A stretch of DNA of 64,000 nt. Origin: Ricinus communis. Taxonomy: Eukaryota > Streptophyta > Magnoliopsida > Malpighiales > Euphorbiaceae. The translations under genes were made by a program, and so were the position numbers. The DNA lies in NCBI RefSeq assembly GCF_019578655.1, contig NC_063260.1, positions 28,296,888-28,360,887 on the forward strand, in the 5' to 3' direction. Shown piece after piece: positions 1 through 13,153 of this stretch; positions within the stretch are counted from its first letter, which is position 1, and each line of letters begins with the position of its first letter. Below the pieces are notes generated by a model that saw only the letters and a program-made list of their open reading frames with translations, had not been told where the DNA came from and did not search any database.

Positions 1-87
1 CTTTTCTTAGGTATCAATTAGATGAATGAAAGCACATGACAAAGAAAAATGGGAAGGCCATAATAAGTAAAAAGAAAAAAGACAGAC

Positions 88-434
88 CTCGTTTTCTCAG
101 AGAGCAAAGAGACAACGCCAAATATAAAGAACATGAGAAGCATCCCGGAGTGCTCAAAATCATTCATGTGAGAAGGATTCAAGACTCCATCGACAAAAAA
201 CTTAAGGTGGGTAGAATACAAGAGCTCAATACACAAATCAATGAAGGCACCAACTGCCACAAGATAAAGCTCCAAGTATTTGAGCTTCCCATCAAAACCA
301 GGAACAGGGTTCCATACCCGAACCCGAAAAGCCTTTGGGTTTGAAACATATCTAACCAAAGAGCACCATATGTGCCACATTCCAACCAACAAAAATAATG
401 ATCCTGGTAGAGCATGACCCTTGAATGAACCCAT
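88..434 (-). CDS. DUF716 (TMEM45-like) membrane protein, first coding exon, partial
   Basis: The exon begins with ATG at 434 and runs leftwards to a GT donor after position 88 (ACG AG followed by GTCTGT). It encodes about 115 residues; the remaining exons lie beyond the left edge. Seen: several hydrophobic segments, starting [11 protein letters not shown], with a conserved stretch around [11 protein letters not shown]. This matches the plant DUF716/TMEM45-like family of multi-pass membrane proteins, whose members are usually around 270 residues, so under half is present. The molecular function of the family is poorly defined and no substrate can be inferred. A possible 5' UTR intron is suggested by a donor near 925 (ATCAT then GTGAGT on the minus strand) and an AG acceptor just upstream of the ATG. 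Reading on past position 88 gives an intronic tail with no family similarity. The family call is firm; the upstream exon is tentative. Confidence 0.85.
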
Positions 435-2422
435 CCTATTCCACAGTAATTGCTACTTGTTGATTCAATCAGCGAACACTGTTTCAATGAAATTCATTTA
501 TAACATATTAGCGGGACAAAGAATATTGTTTTAGAGAAACAAAATTGGAATGTTTGGTTGACGAGAAAATGAAGAAAAGGAGGAACGAGTAAACAATATA
601 TTTTAAAAACCCATCACTTAAAAAAATTAAATAAAAAGAAAAAGAAAAGCCCTTTACTTGCAGCATGGGGAAATCAATATAAACAAAGGGCTTGATCAGA
701 TTTTTATTTTGTCCGAGGAAACAAACAGACATGGAAGAATTCTGCATCCAAGAATTTCCTTAACAAAAGTCAAAGTCGGTTGGCATATGAATACAGTAAA
801 AGAGCATCAGAAAGAAAGCTATTCTTTTTCTTTTCTTAAAAAAAAAAATCATAAACTTTGAGCAATTAGATCAGAAATCAAACAGAGAAAGAGTGAAAAA
901 GGGCGTAGATAAAGAAAGAGATGGAGGTACTCACATGATAAAGATGATTGTTTTCAGGAAAGGTGTTGATGATGGGAGAGCATAATTACATAGAAAGGCA
1001 AAAAAGCTATATGTGAGTGTGAGAGAACTCCAATTTTGAACACGAAAAAGAGAGACATCAGACTTTTCCTTTTACAGATGAGCAATGAGCAAATAAATTT
1101 ATAACAAAAAATAAATTTAATGATGAAGGAATCATTTCTACAAGTGTTTGATGACTGTATCATTACCCCCGTTGACTCTTCCTATATACTTGCTCCGATA
1201 CAACTTTTTCAGTTACCAATACCATTTTCTTTCCTTTATGGGCTAAACCCTTTTCATAGCCCACTATCATTTAGGTCCGTCAAATATGCAAGTCAACTTT
1301 TTTTCTTAAATCCTGTTCCTTTATACATGCCTGACCTCACCCGACTTGTAGAATTTCGTAATCAGAAAACTAGCAAGTGGTAGGCCTGAAAAGAAATGCA
1401 TTTCCAAGTACCATTTTATTAAACTGGTTATAGAAGTCATTTCTTTAAGGAACAGGAGTGTGATGGATGAAGATATATCGTATATGTGCAGTGCAGTGCA
1501 GCAGTGAGGGAGTTGTTATCGTTGTGTTTCCTGAAGTTACTAATCGAGATGGTCTAAGTGTTATTAGCTTGTTGTGACACTTTTATATAAGTGCATTACA
1601 AAAGTTATTGCTCTGAGATAGCAGAGAGTTTTGCCTAAGATATAATAATAGATTTGGGTATCACAAAGAGCTGTTTTTGTTTTGCAAAGGGTATCTTAAT
1701 TCAGTTAAAGCAAAGTATTTTGGATAAATTTTTACCATCTTTCTGGGCTGCAAGTGGGTGCAGTGACAGAGCTGCATCTATTCTAGCGATGTGTCGGAGC
1801 AAGTTAGAAGGTTTTATTTTACTTGAGAAATAAGTTTCTCCGAAGCTAAGCTTCACTATCTCTGTGTCCCCCTCATCTCAGGTAAACTTTGAGCAGAAAA
1901 GAGTGTAAACCTCCGGTGGACAGAATTATAGGTAGAATATCTAACTGGACTCAAGTTTCTTGTAGGTCACAGTTGCTCTATGGTATTTCTAGAATTGCAA
2001 TGCGAGGTCCATTAGATGCTACTACTTTTTGGATGCATGATGACATCATATTCAAGCTAACTACAAAGTGAATATTGATTGTGAAGATCAGATTAAGTGG
2101 GAAGCTTAATCAATCCGGTACGCTCTCTAGAATGTCTGCTTTGTAAAAAATTCAGCATCTCTTCAATCATAAATTTGAAAAAAGTTAAAAGGATTTTCTT
2201 TAAAAACACTAACAAAAAGAAAAGAAAAATTAAAAGCCCTTCTCAGGCTCTTAATAAAAAATCGTGGGTCCAATCAAAAAAATAATAATATATAGTGGGC
2301 CAATATCTAATTCAGATTCCGGCCCATAAAGTAAGTAAACGCAGGCTATTTCAAAAAAATTTAAAAGGGTCACGGCGCTAATATATACAAATATAAAACC
2401 GAAACCATCAATCAAGACTGGC

Positions 2423-2428
2423 CACGTG
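2423..2428. promoter_or_regulatory. G-box (CACGTG) upstream of EDR2
   Basis: A perfect palindromic CACGTG lies in the context GCCACGTGTC, about 460 bases before the EDR2 start codon. A second ACGT core (TTACGTGGGA) occurs some 30 bases further on. G-box/ABRE cores bind bZIP and bHLH factors, so ABA or light responsiveness is possible. This rests on motif presence alone. Confidence 0.45.
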
Positions 2429-2680
2429 TCAAATTTGGTGTTGTTTATGTTTACGTGGGATCTTCTCATCCGTCTGTGAGAATCAGTTATTCCAAATCCC
2501 ACCGTCTGTTAATTAAGCGCTGACAATTCCTCATTTAATACGTCGACGTATAGTTGGTCATCTTCTCCGATCCCGGAGCACCCCCTTCACCCACCCATCG
2601 CCCTGAGTGACAGCTAAATCCAACACACTCCTTAGAATTAGATTGGTTAATTAAAAGTCCGAATTAGCGTGTTCGGAATC

Positions 2681-2801
2681 ATGAATAAAGCGGTGGAAAT
2701 AGAAAGACTAGATTGAGAATTAAATGTACTTGGTGGAAGAAATGAGAATTGAAATACTCGCTTATTGAATTATGGCGATGAAGGGCGATCAGGTGACTTA
2801 G
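2681..2801 (+). promoter_or_regulatory. Three consecutive upstream ORFs in the presumed EDR2 leader
   Basis: Three short ATG-to-stop frames follow one another: 2681-2716 (11 codons plus stop), 2724-2768 (14 plus stop) and 2772-2801 (9 plus stop). All end before the EDR2 ATG at 2889, and no further ATG occurs between 2802 and 2888. If the transcript starts upstream of 2681, scanning ribosomes would meet all three, which usually lowers main-ORF translation. The transcription start is not known from sequence. Confidence 0.5.
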
Positions 2802-2888
2802 GTCATAATAGAATTGATCTCGCAGGAAGCAAAGATAGTCATCTGAGCTTCCGTTTGTGCGAGATAACTGTGCGTGTTAAAAGAAAAA

Positions 2889-3990
2889 ATGTCAAAGGTG
2901 GTTTACGAGGGATGGATGGTGAGGTATGGGAGAAGGAAGATCGGGAGATCCTTTATACACATGAGGTATTTTGTGCTTGAATCCAGGCTTCTTGCTTACT
3001 ACAAGAGGAAACCCCAAGATAATCAGGTCTTTAATTCTCTGTTTTATTAGTACTACTATTATTATTAAAATTTTTCTTCTTTTTTAGTCTTTCTCAATTT
3101 CAGCACTGTTAATTAGGTTCCTATCAAGACCATGCTGATTGATGGGAATTGTAGAGTAGAGGATCGTGGCTTGAAGACTCATCATGGGCATGTCAGTTCC
3201 CTCTCTTTATTTATTTGTTTATTTCGGTTGCTCCATGTTACCACTTCTTTGTTAGAGACTTGGGTAGTCAAAGGAGTTTTACAAGATCTGAAACTTATTA
3301 TGAGACTGCCCATTTATTAGCTATTGATGTTTCTTGGAAGAAATCTGTGGCAACTTAGATACCGTTTTTCTAAATGTTAAAAACATATATTACTGATTAT
3401 TTGAAGTCATCTATTCCTTCTTGTTTACTAATCTTAGTATTACTTAATGTTGCACTTCTCACTTCTTGTCATTGATTCGACTATCACTGCATTTTGTCCA
3501 CTGGAGACATTAGCTTATTCCTGTGAGATTCTTGTCTGTGGATATGGATGACTCGATATTGATGAATTGTTGTTTAATACAAGTGAAACACAAATTATCA
3601 AAATTATCACATTTCTGGTAATCATAATCCTTAATAGAAATGCAAGCCAGGAGGTTGCTGATTGGTTTGCCTCATGCTTGAGTTAATTCTGGGAAGAACA
3701 TATTGGAGCTGTCCATCTTGTGGCCTTGCCTCTTCCTCTCTCTTTCTACTCTTTTCACCCTTTCTCTGATGTGTACTTTGTGATATTCTTGTAATAATTG
3801 CATCCTGGTAACCCATGACATTATTTACCCGACGAAGGGATGCTATAGTGTTGTCATGGGGAATTTCTGTTAACTTATGTGTTGTTTTTTCTTCTTACAG
3901 ATGGTTTATGTTTTATCTGTTTACAACAAGAAAGAAAAGTATCATAGAATCACGGTCAGTAGTTTTTGCCTTTCATGTAGAATGAAGTTA

Positions 3991-4036
<46 letters not shown>

Positions 4037-6257
4037 CCTCTCTCCTTTTGCTGTATTTCTGCAAATGTGTTTGTTTGTAGAGAATTCCAGTCAACTAGAA
4101 GTATCTATTCATTAATGTTATCTTTATGCTTATTTTAATATCTTTCTTTCAGTTCTTAGTAATTACACTTGTAGAAGGCTTTCTCTTATTCTTATTGTGG
4201 TGATGGAACTTCTGTTGTACATCCTTAATATATAGAGAATAGCAGAAATCTTATTACAGCAGCTTGTATTTCTGCTCGTAATTGGCCACTGATGTTTGTT
4301 GCATCTGCATGTTTTGGATAAAAATAATCTTTTTGAGCTACTTTCTGGTTTTAGATGGCAGCATTTAACATCCAGGAAGCACTAATATGGAAGGAAAAGA
4401 TTGAGTTTGTAATTGATCAGGTTTGTTTTCTTCAAACTGACATGACATGCCTTGCATCTGCCTACTTCTAATATTATTTATTTTTTTCATCTAGCTTTTA
4501 GTATAATTCCTTGTTGATAGTGTGTTGAAGGATTTTTAAACTGTTTTCCCATGATTGCCGCACTCTTTTTTCTTTTTCCTTCTTTGGGAGGAACTCTTCT
4601 CTTCCCTTTGGCACTCTATTTCTTTCTATCTGTTAATATACTTTTCTTTTCCTTTTCTTTCTAAAAAAGTAAAAAAGAAAAGTAGATGCAGCATATGACC
4701 TAATGAATTTCTTAGTGTCCTATCTGTTCTTCCATTTAGTAGGTGACTGAGTGGTCTAGTGTTGCCTGGTAAAGTGCATATAGGACTCACTGCGTGCTAA
4801 TATGTGCAGCATCAGGAGTCACAAGTTGTAAATGGTAACAAATATATTTCGTTTGAGTATAAATCTGGGATGGATAATGGCAGGACTGCTTCCTCATCAG
4901 ACCATGAAAGTCAGTGAGTGTCTATTCGACTTTATCTCTTTGCTTTATTGACGTCATAGGCAGATACAACTAAATATGTTCTATATAGCCTTGCAAAATT
5001 TTATTGAATTTCTTTTCTCGCGCTGTTGAATTCTTAATTATATTTTAGGCTAGACAACTTATACTTATTGCATTGTCTTACAATCGCTGGTTGTTTTCGT
5101 TAATTATTCGAGCTATTATTGGAGCTGGGTTAGTCGATTATATCAAAGTGCTGCTGAAATCTCAGATGAAAATTTCATATGATCTTTCTTAATTTCTAAA
5201 TGCTTTTCAGGTTCAGTGCACAGGAGGATGAAGATGATGCTAATCCAAATTTATTACGCAGAACTACCATTGGAAATGGTTTGTAGTGAAATTGTCTCAT
5301 TGATTGAAGTTTTAATCAATGCAATCTGTTGCCAGGTCTCATTATCTTCTCATCTGGCAGGTCCTCCTGATTCAGTATTGGACTGGACACGAGAAGTTGA
5401 CTCAGAATTGTCAACTCAGAATGCTAACAATCAAGCATTTTCTAGAAAGCATTGGCGTCTCCTACAGTGCCAAAATGGTGATTTTCCATCACTTACTGTA
5501 ACATTTAGCACTTAACTACATGGATAATACTTGAGGATGGAACTAGTTTAAGGGGAAAGTACATTATTTGTTTACTTTACTGTGGCTAATACCAATCACA
5601 ATAACATGAATATTATTTCTTCTTTTGTCTGTATGTGGCAGGACTCCGCATTTTTGAAGAGCTTGTTGAAGTTGATTACCTTGTATGGAACTATTTATTT
5701 TTTGGATTTATAGATTTTGCCAGTCATTAGCAACCAACAGTCTGCATCATTTATTGTCTTGTCACTTCAGCCAAGGAGCTGTAGCAGAGCAATGAAGGCT
5801 GTAGGGGTTGTTGAGGCTACATGTGAAGAAATATTTGAGCTTGTTATGAGCATGGATGGAACACGATTTGAGTAGGTGTTTTCCTTTTTCAAATGAAGAT
5901 TTAATGGCATAATTGCTTTTAGAAGTACTGTCATATGCAATATATATTTCTGTTTGTGCTGGCTTTTATGCATCTGTCAACATTTCTCGCTTGCATTCTT
6001 AATGATGTTTGCTTTTGAGCTGGTCTGATCACAGTATCTCAATGCCCTTGCTTATTGCTGAAACAGATATTTACTCTACATAGGATCTCAGTTTTTTTCC
6101 TCTTATTTAGCATATTTTGGTGGAGATTGCGATGCAAGGGTCAAGTATTACCACACTTATGTCCTCTGGCATTTTTCCATTCCCAATGATAGGATTTAAA
6201 ACTATTATGTTTTACATAACTTAATTGGACTTGGTGCAGTTATTTTTAAGTGCATCA

Positions 6258-6292
<35 letters not shown>

Positions 6293-9200
6293 AATAGGAC
6301 CTTTCTCTGGTATGCAGAGAAAGAGGAGATTGTCATCGCAGCAGTCAAGTATTACCACACCCAGGTCTTCTGGGCATAAATCTATTATCTTTTTAATAAT
6401 TAAATTGGACTTGGTGCAGTTATTTTCATGTGCATCAGGATATATATAATTTGAGAAGGGCCTTTCTCTGGTATGCAGAGAAAGAGGAAAGAGACTTCTT
6501 CAAAATGCACCTCGTATGCTTTAGCAATGTGTTTTGTTATGGTTTTGAATTTCAACATCTTAAGAATATTTAACACATGGTTAAGAATATTTAATTTCTC
6601 CAATAAATATCATTTCTCTGATTTTCTATTTTTTATGCTTTTTCCTTAATGTATATGCTTATGGAATTAGTTTCATTTAATTTTCATGCATTGTGCAGGT
6701 GGGATTGCAGTTTCCAATATGGTAGTTTAGTTGAAGAGGTAGATGGCCATACGGCAATACTCTATCATAGACTTCAGCTAGACTGGTTTCCAGCGTAATA
6801 CTCTCACTTATAAAACATCTTTTTTCCTATAGTTTATTTGATGCCCATTCTGGAAGTTTTCAACTAATGTATGATTTACATTTTATCTCATGCCATTCCC
6901 ATATCCATCTCAAATTTACTGCATTGTGTTCTAAAGAATTGTGTGATAGGTATTATCACAATATGAGATGCTTTAATCTGGTAACCTGGATATAGATGCA
7001 GGTTGTGTGAATAGTATGTTGTGAGTAGTGATATGCCAAGTTATAAAAGATAATGTTACAGAAAATATAAGATCAAGATAAGAGATTTAAACTAAGAAAA
7101 GAAGTAATAAGTTTACAAAGGAACATTTGCATATATAGGAAAGTGTTACCTTTTTATTGTAGTTTACTTTCATTCTATATAAACTAAGTTCAATATCCCA
7201 ATAGTACTAAAGATAAGTGTGAATTTTTAGGAATTTAAATAAATAATCTTTTATCTTCAGTAAATAGCATCAGGCAAAGAAACATGAACTCAATTCCAAC
7301 ATTGTATGCAAACAGAACAAGCTGGACTTTATGCAACTATGAGATAGTTCATAATTGTAATTGACGAATGACAAGTTCGGTTGTAATGGTAGTTGTTATT
7401 TATTTCCTTGTTCTTGAGAATGTAGCTTAAGGAATAGGTCAAGAATGTTATCTGAGACGTAGGGGAGAAGCATAGGCCTTTCCATTCCAGTCCCTAACAG
7501 ACTTTTTTTTTCTTTCTTTCAGTCATCCTCTCATGGATTTTGCATCTCTAGTTCAAATGTGTTGATTCTTTTGAGTTGGAATTAAATAGAGAGATCATGT
7601 GGCTGAGAGGGGGAGAGAAGGAACCCATAAATTTTAGATTCACAGGGTATTCAAAATCCATTTTGATATATCCAAGTATACAAATTATCTTTATTTGATT
7701 TCTTTTTCCAATTTTTGTGAATATTCTTTTCTCATGTAATTTGTCAAAATATATAATCTGTAACGTAAGTGATGTACAACATATGTTCTCACACCAATAA
7801 CAATTTAATTAAATGCAAAATTAAGACATTAAAATTTCTAAACCTGTATTACTTAGGACTTTAACATAATACTAAATAAAATAGGAAAACCTAACATAAA
7901 AGGATGAAATTTTCCTAACTGTAATAATAATTGCTAACCAGTGTTGAACTTGGAACTTCCCGAACAAGAATTTTTAAGAAAATCCTGAATATCAAATTTA
8001 AAGATCAAATCCCTAAATGTAGTCTTCCTTGACTGCCTTAGCAAGTGTTTACTTTATAATTTGCAGCCATTAAGGAAAACTAAGAGAAAAAATTTATGAA
8101 CAGATTTTCAAAATATATCTAAATTTCAAATTGTGTATTACTTTTTCTTTCATTGGAAGGTATATTGTCATGAACTGAATTTTAAAAAAGAAATGAGAAC
8201 GACTTACCACAGTGATAGCATATATACATAACGATTTAGCTAATATTGATTTAGTTATGTGTTTGTTTTAATGGATATTCAACTTCTATTCATTCCATGT
8301 AGCACACTCCTTCCAGATAACTTCAACAAGAAGCTCCATTGTCTTTGCAGAAATCATTAGCTTCCCTAATAGTTTCTCTTGTTCCCTTATTGATATTATT
8401 GTTATTGTTGTTGTTAGGATTTTTTATTCCCGATACCCATTTGTCAATTGGTTGCAGGTTTATATGGCCCCGTGACCTTTGCTATGTGAGGTATTGGCGG
8501 CGAAATGACGACGGCAGTTATGGTAAACAGTTTTGCAAACATATCTTGTTTGGTTTTCACTTGTTACTAGCTTCAGAAGTTTCTTGCTGTTGTGCAGTTG
8601 TCCTATTTCGTTCCAGAGAGCATGAAAACTGTGGTCCACAACCAGGTTGTGTTCGGGCTCATGTTGAGAGTAGGTTTCATTGACCTCTTTGCTTTTCGTC
8701 TAGAATTATAAGATGTGCTTTAGATTCTCAGTTTTCGCTGTATTCTGATTACTCAAGGTGGAGGATTCAACATAGCCCCTCTAAAACCTCGGAACGGGAG
8801 ACCTAGAACGCAGGTACAGCATCTTATGCAGATTGATCTTAAAGGATGGGGTGTTGGTTATGTTTCATCATTTCAGCAACATTGTCTTCTTCAGATGTTA
8901 AATAGTGTTGCTGGTAAGTCTTTTTTTTTTTTTTTTTGTAAGAATGTTTCTAAAATCTGTCATTGCTGTTGTCATACTTTATGGCTCATGGACACCCTAT
9001 TTTTTCATGCTCAAATTCTGTCTTACTTATTGTTAGGAAGGTCAGTTCAGGAGTGGGGTTAGAGTTTGAGATCTTGTATGCCTATGTTTCAGTGTTCAGT
9101 AAGCTCTTCTATTGTTGCCTTCAAAGAATTACTTTGACATAGATGAATTTTGAAGTCCCTTCTCACTTCTGCTTACCAAATATGAAAATATCGCTTGGGC

Positions 9201-12200
9201 AGCTATGCCTGGTTTGCATTGGTGGTGGAGCTCTTCACAATGTGATTTTTTCACTTGTTATATATATGCTGGTTTTGTATTATCTAAATTATTGGTGTAG
9301 AGAGTGACATTCTAAGAAATATGTTATTAATGATGGAAGATGCTTCATATTAGGTGGCTAGGTGCATTTCACCTAAGACCTTTTGCACGCATCTTCATCC
9401 GAGGCAGCATATGATAATATATATATTTTTATTCTTCTTTATGTGTTCCTCATCAATGTGATGTTCATGGGTTTTATTGATTTGCAATAAAGGTTCTTTT
9501 TAAATCTAAATTGAACTGTGGAGACCAAAAGAACAATCAGCTGAGTGGGCTGGTCAACTTATAGCAATTCTTTCTTTGTTCTATTAATTGGATGTATCTG
9601 GGCAATTCAAATCCTTACATACTTTGCTATATTTGAATGTACTATGTTTCTTGTTTATTTTATCTTTCTGTTTCTTTTTATGACAGGACTGCGTGAATGG
9701 TTCTCCCAAACAGATGAAAGAGGTGCTCCTCCTAGAATCCCGGTCATGGTTAATATGGCATCTGCTTCTGCTTCTACAAAGAAGAATTTTAAGCTGCAAG
9801 AATCTTCTGTTCATCCTGCTCCTTCTCTTGACCAAATAAATGCTGCCAGCAGAAACTCCACTATCATGGATGAATACTCTGATGAGGATGAAGAATATCA
9901 AATAGCTGAGGAAGAACAAGAGGTTTATTCACATTTGTGCTTTTTGAATCTGAATATTTTAATTTCTAAACATGGATTTCATTCATCGTTGGTTGTTTTA
10001 ATTCTATTTTGCAGGCATATCAAACCAAGAAAGAGAATGAGAATGATATGAGGAGAACAGGTGGATATATATCTTCCCATTATGTTCCTAGTTTATGGGA
10101 TTGGCCTAGTCATGCAATCACAATCTTTTCACTATGCAGCCTTGGAAGAAGAACCAGTTGAACCAATTGACTTATCTTGTTTCTCGGGTAATTTACGCCG
10201 TGACGACCGTGATAAAGCCCGTGACTGCTGGCGAATTTCTGATGGGAACAACTTTCGAGTTCGTAGCAAGCATTTTTGTTATGACAAATCAAAGGTTCTC
10301 TGACTCTTTTCTTCCTGTTTCTTTAAGCATGCACATCTTGGATCTTTGAGCTTTTTAGACTTAATATGGAATATATATATATGAAGATCCCAGCTGGAAA
10401 ACATTTAATGGATCTTGTCGCTGTTGATTGGTTCAAAGACACAAAAAGAATGGACCATGTTGCCAGACGTCAAGGTTGTGCAGCACAAGTAAGAAACTTT
10501 GTTATTGCCCACTTTCTCTTTATGGCGGCTGGTTATAACTCAATCTGCAATGGGGCAGAAATCAATCCTACTTGTAGACAGCTGTTATTTATCTATAGAC
10601 ACTCAAATCAGAACCCAAAGTAGTCTTATTTTGGAGTGTATTTGTGCACTTTCATTTGGTTGATTGACAGCATATATTAAAAGCCTTGTGCATTGGATGT
10701 CCCCATTCTTTTTTCTCTGCAAGATAATTGATTTTATTTTAATTCAAGGAATCACCATAAATAATTTATAACTGTAAAAATATGGTAGTATTGAGTAGGA
10801 CTATACGAATTTGAGGCTACTTGTTTAATAACATATTATTATTGAGTTAAACATGGTGTTATGGTGGATCCAGAACTTTATATAGGATCTTTTGATGTAA
10901 TTCAGTATATCAAGTAATCTTTCAGAAAGTCCACAATTTGGTCAACCGTGATTGGAATGATTAATTTGTTCGTTGAATATTTGTGGCTTTATGTGGGCCT
11001 TGTTTATAATTGCTGTAGGTCGCTTCGGAGAAAGGGCTTTTCTCTGTGGTTTTCAATCTGCAAGTAAGTTTCTTTCATTTAAGCAGCATGGATTTCAATT
11101 GCATTTGGAAGTTGGAGAAATTAAGTTTTATACTCTTTGCAGGTACCTGGCTCAACACATTACAGTATGGTATTTTACTTTGTAACGAAGGAATTAATAC
11201 CTGGGTCCCTCTTGCAACGGTTTGTTGATGGTGATGATGAATTCCGTAATAGCAGGTTTAAGCTTATTCCGTCAGTTCCAAAGGTATTAGTTTTGGTCTA
11301 TTTATGTTTGGAATTTTTTTGTCAGGTTGTCAATATTTCTGATGGAGCTAACAGATTTTTTATGGTGGATTTCATTGATAACCTTTTAGGAGCTAACCCC
11401 TAATTGCCAGATGCATTCAAGATTTGTGTTCTGTGTTTTTACTTACAAATAAATAGATAAATGGACTCCATGCGGGCTGATATTTTTCAGTAGTTTTTAT
11501 ACCTTTATTCAAGCATAGTGCCATATTGACTAAGTTCCTCTTTTTTGTGTAATCATGCAGGGCTCATGGATTGTGCGACAGAGTGTTGGAAGCACTCCTT
11601 GCTTACTGGGAAAAGCAGTTGATTGCAATTATATACGTGGTCCCAAGTACTTGGAAGTAAATACTTCTGCATCTCTTTGAGACCTGGTATTGCCCAATTA
11701 AATTAATATGGTTTAACATGGTTTCTATCTGTAGGTTGATGTTGATATTGGCTCTTCAACTGTTGCTAACGGAGTCCTGGGTCTTGTAATTGGTGTAATC
11801 ACTACGTTGGTGGTTGACATGGCTTTCCTTGTACAGGTATTGCTTATTTTGGTCAATAAGATACGAGTTCTAATTTTTAGGAGATGATATTTGATATGGG
11901 AAGACTAGCCACTCAAATTATTGGAATCACTTTCACGGTATTGAGAAAGCTATGGGGTTCAATGTGGACCAAGCCATGTGCTAATGTTGGTTGTACCAAC
12001 TGTGATAGTAGTCAGAGTCTAAACTAGATTAATATGACTCATCAAATGTTGTGATTTTTCCTCCTGCCCTCCAAATTTTCTTCTCCTTTCTCTCAGGCAA
12101 ATACTACAGAAGAATTGCCAGAGCGGTTGATTGGTGCGGTTCGTGTTTCTCACATAGAGCTGTCATCAGCTATAGTTCCAAAATTGGACCAAGATCCGTC

Positions 12201-12204
12201 ATGA
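2889..12204 (+). CDS. EDR2: ENHANCED DISEASE RESISTANCE 2 (PH-START-DUF1336 protein)
   Basis: Lipid-binding negative regulator of pathogen-triggered cell death. Arabidopsis EDR2 limits salicylate-dependent powdery-mildew resistance and senescence and acts at endomembranes. Twenty-two exons were assembled: 2889-3026, 3117-3191, 3901-3954, 4355-4420, 4810-4913, 5211-5278, 5361-5477, 5642-5682, 5771-5871, 6699-6794, 8458-8522, 8598-8669, 8758-8913, 9687-9922, 10015-10060, 10140-10294, 10387-10488, 11019-11063, 11143-11283, 11561-11656, 11735-11836, 12097-12204. They give 727 residues, near the Arabidopsis length. Order: PH domain (about 1-120, starting MSKVVYEGWMVRYGRR), START (about 180-390, with WPRDLCYVRYWRR), acidic linker, DUF1336 (about 480-715, with DLVAVDWFKD). 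Intron 10 (6795-8457, 1.66 kb) is the longest; intron 9 carries a local duplication. All junctions are GT-AG and in frame. The start is the first ATG giving the conserved PH N-terminus. Confidence 0.95.
3991..4036. repeat. Compound (CT)12(AT)11 microsatellite in EDR2 intron 3
   Basis: Twelve CT units at 3991-4014 run directly into eleven AT units at 4015-4036, just after exon 3. It is likely length-variable. No functional role is evident. Confidence 0.9.
6139..6490. repeat. Imperfect direct duplication with an (AT)15 tract in EDR2 intron 9
   Basis: Three phrases occur twice in the same order. TCAAGTATTACCACAC is at 6141 and 6345, TTGGACTTGGTGCAGTTATT at about 6225 and 6405, and CTTTCTCTGGTATGCAGAGA at 6301 and 6462. 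The spacing shrinks from about 204 to 161 bases, so indels, including the (AT)15 run at 6260-6289 in the first copy, separate the copies. This looks like an old tandem duplication inside the intron, leaving the splice sites intact. Confidence 0.8.
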
Positions 12205-13153
12205 CTAACAGAAGCTTCTTATCTCCACTGATTTTACATAATCATTTGTTTAGTTCTGAATGTATTTCATTCAGATATTCATTGCTTGTATCAAATCGTA
12301 GAATGGCATCCCCATGGAATTTTTGCATAAAATTTAGTTGATGGAGAATTGTGGTTCTTTCTGCATTGGGAATCCAAGTGCTGCTTCTAGTAGTAGAAAT
12401 AGAATACTAGGTCTTATGGTATACGAGTTAGGGGAACCCATTTCCCTACTTGAAGGGAAAGACAGGGAGGGAAATTGGGGTGGTAAGGGGAGGGAAAGAA
12501 TAGTAAAAAGCAAAGGAAAGATAAGTGAGAAGCTTTACACATTTGGGAAAAATTTGATTGATCAGAAGTATTATCAAAGACTGTATGTAGATGGAGGAGC
12601 AATGGATAAATATACGGCCATGGGTTATACATATAAATATATTACATGAATAAATCTGCCATTTCTATGAACGCGTGGAGTTTACTTGTATCCCCACTGA
12701 GCTCATGCAATTTGCTTCTAGTGATTCACCAGGTCCCTAGTCTGTTTGTTTTCTTAAATCTTCTTTTTGTCTTGAGATGCTTTTGTTTTAGTTAATTGGT
12801 TGTAATGTTTTTGAATTGTTGTTCTCTACGCTTAATGTTGGAGGCTTTTTCAGCTTGCAAGGTGGAATCATGTTTGTTCTATTCTGAACAAAATACTGCC
12901 GTGTATTAATGTGATAAGATTTGCAGTGTACATTCTTTCTGTTCTTTTTCAATGATATCCAGTAAACCACTACTCCCTCCCAAATTTACGCAACAACATA
13001 CCATATGGATCGTCACACAGAATTATTCGTTTTCTTTTTCAAAAAAGGGCAAGAAAAAAAATAAGAATTATTATTCGTAGGATTCATAATCTCATCATCA
13101 TGTTTATTGAAATAGATAATAGTATTACAGACGAGTTTTGTACATTATTATTA
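12205..13153. other. Convergent intergenic region: EDR2 3' end and glucosyltransferase 3' end
   Basis: Both flanking genes end here. It should hold the 3' UTRs and cleavage sites of both. Short open frames are present but none has recognisable protein character. Confidence 0.6.

Larger units (their letters stand above)
435..2888. other. Divergent intergenic region between the DUF716 gene and EDR2
   Basis: The left part (to about 1160) should hold the 5' UTR and possibly a UTR intron of the minus-strand DUF716 gene. The right part (from about 2400) should be promoter and leader of EDR2. Between 1170 and 2390 no credible coding region was seen; open frames there are short and resemble nothing known. 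Confidence 0.6.

Noticed and set aside
36..344. Plus-strand open frame of 102 codons at the left edge
   Set aside because: It is antisense to the DUF716 exon, Lys-rich from A-rich intron sequence, and resembles no known protein.
9545..9686. Hydrophobic upstream extension of EDR2 exon 14
   Set aside because: An AG acceptor at 9685-9686 gives the conserved Gly-Leu-Arg-Glu-Trp-Phe start; the extension is unlike EDR2 and would break the frame with exon 13.
12338..12649. 103-codon plus-strand frame downstream of EDR2
   Set aside because: It lies in the EDR2 3' UTR or beyond, has low complexity, and shows no similarity or splice support.
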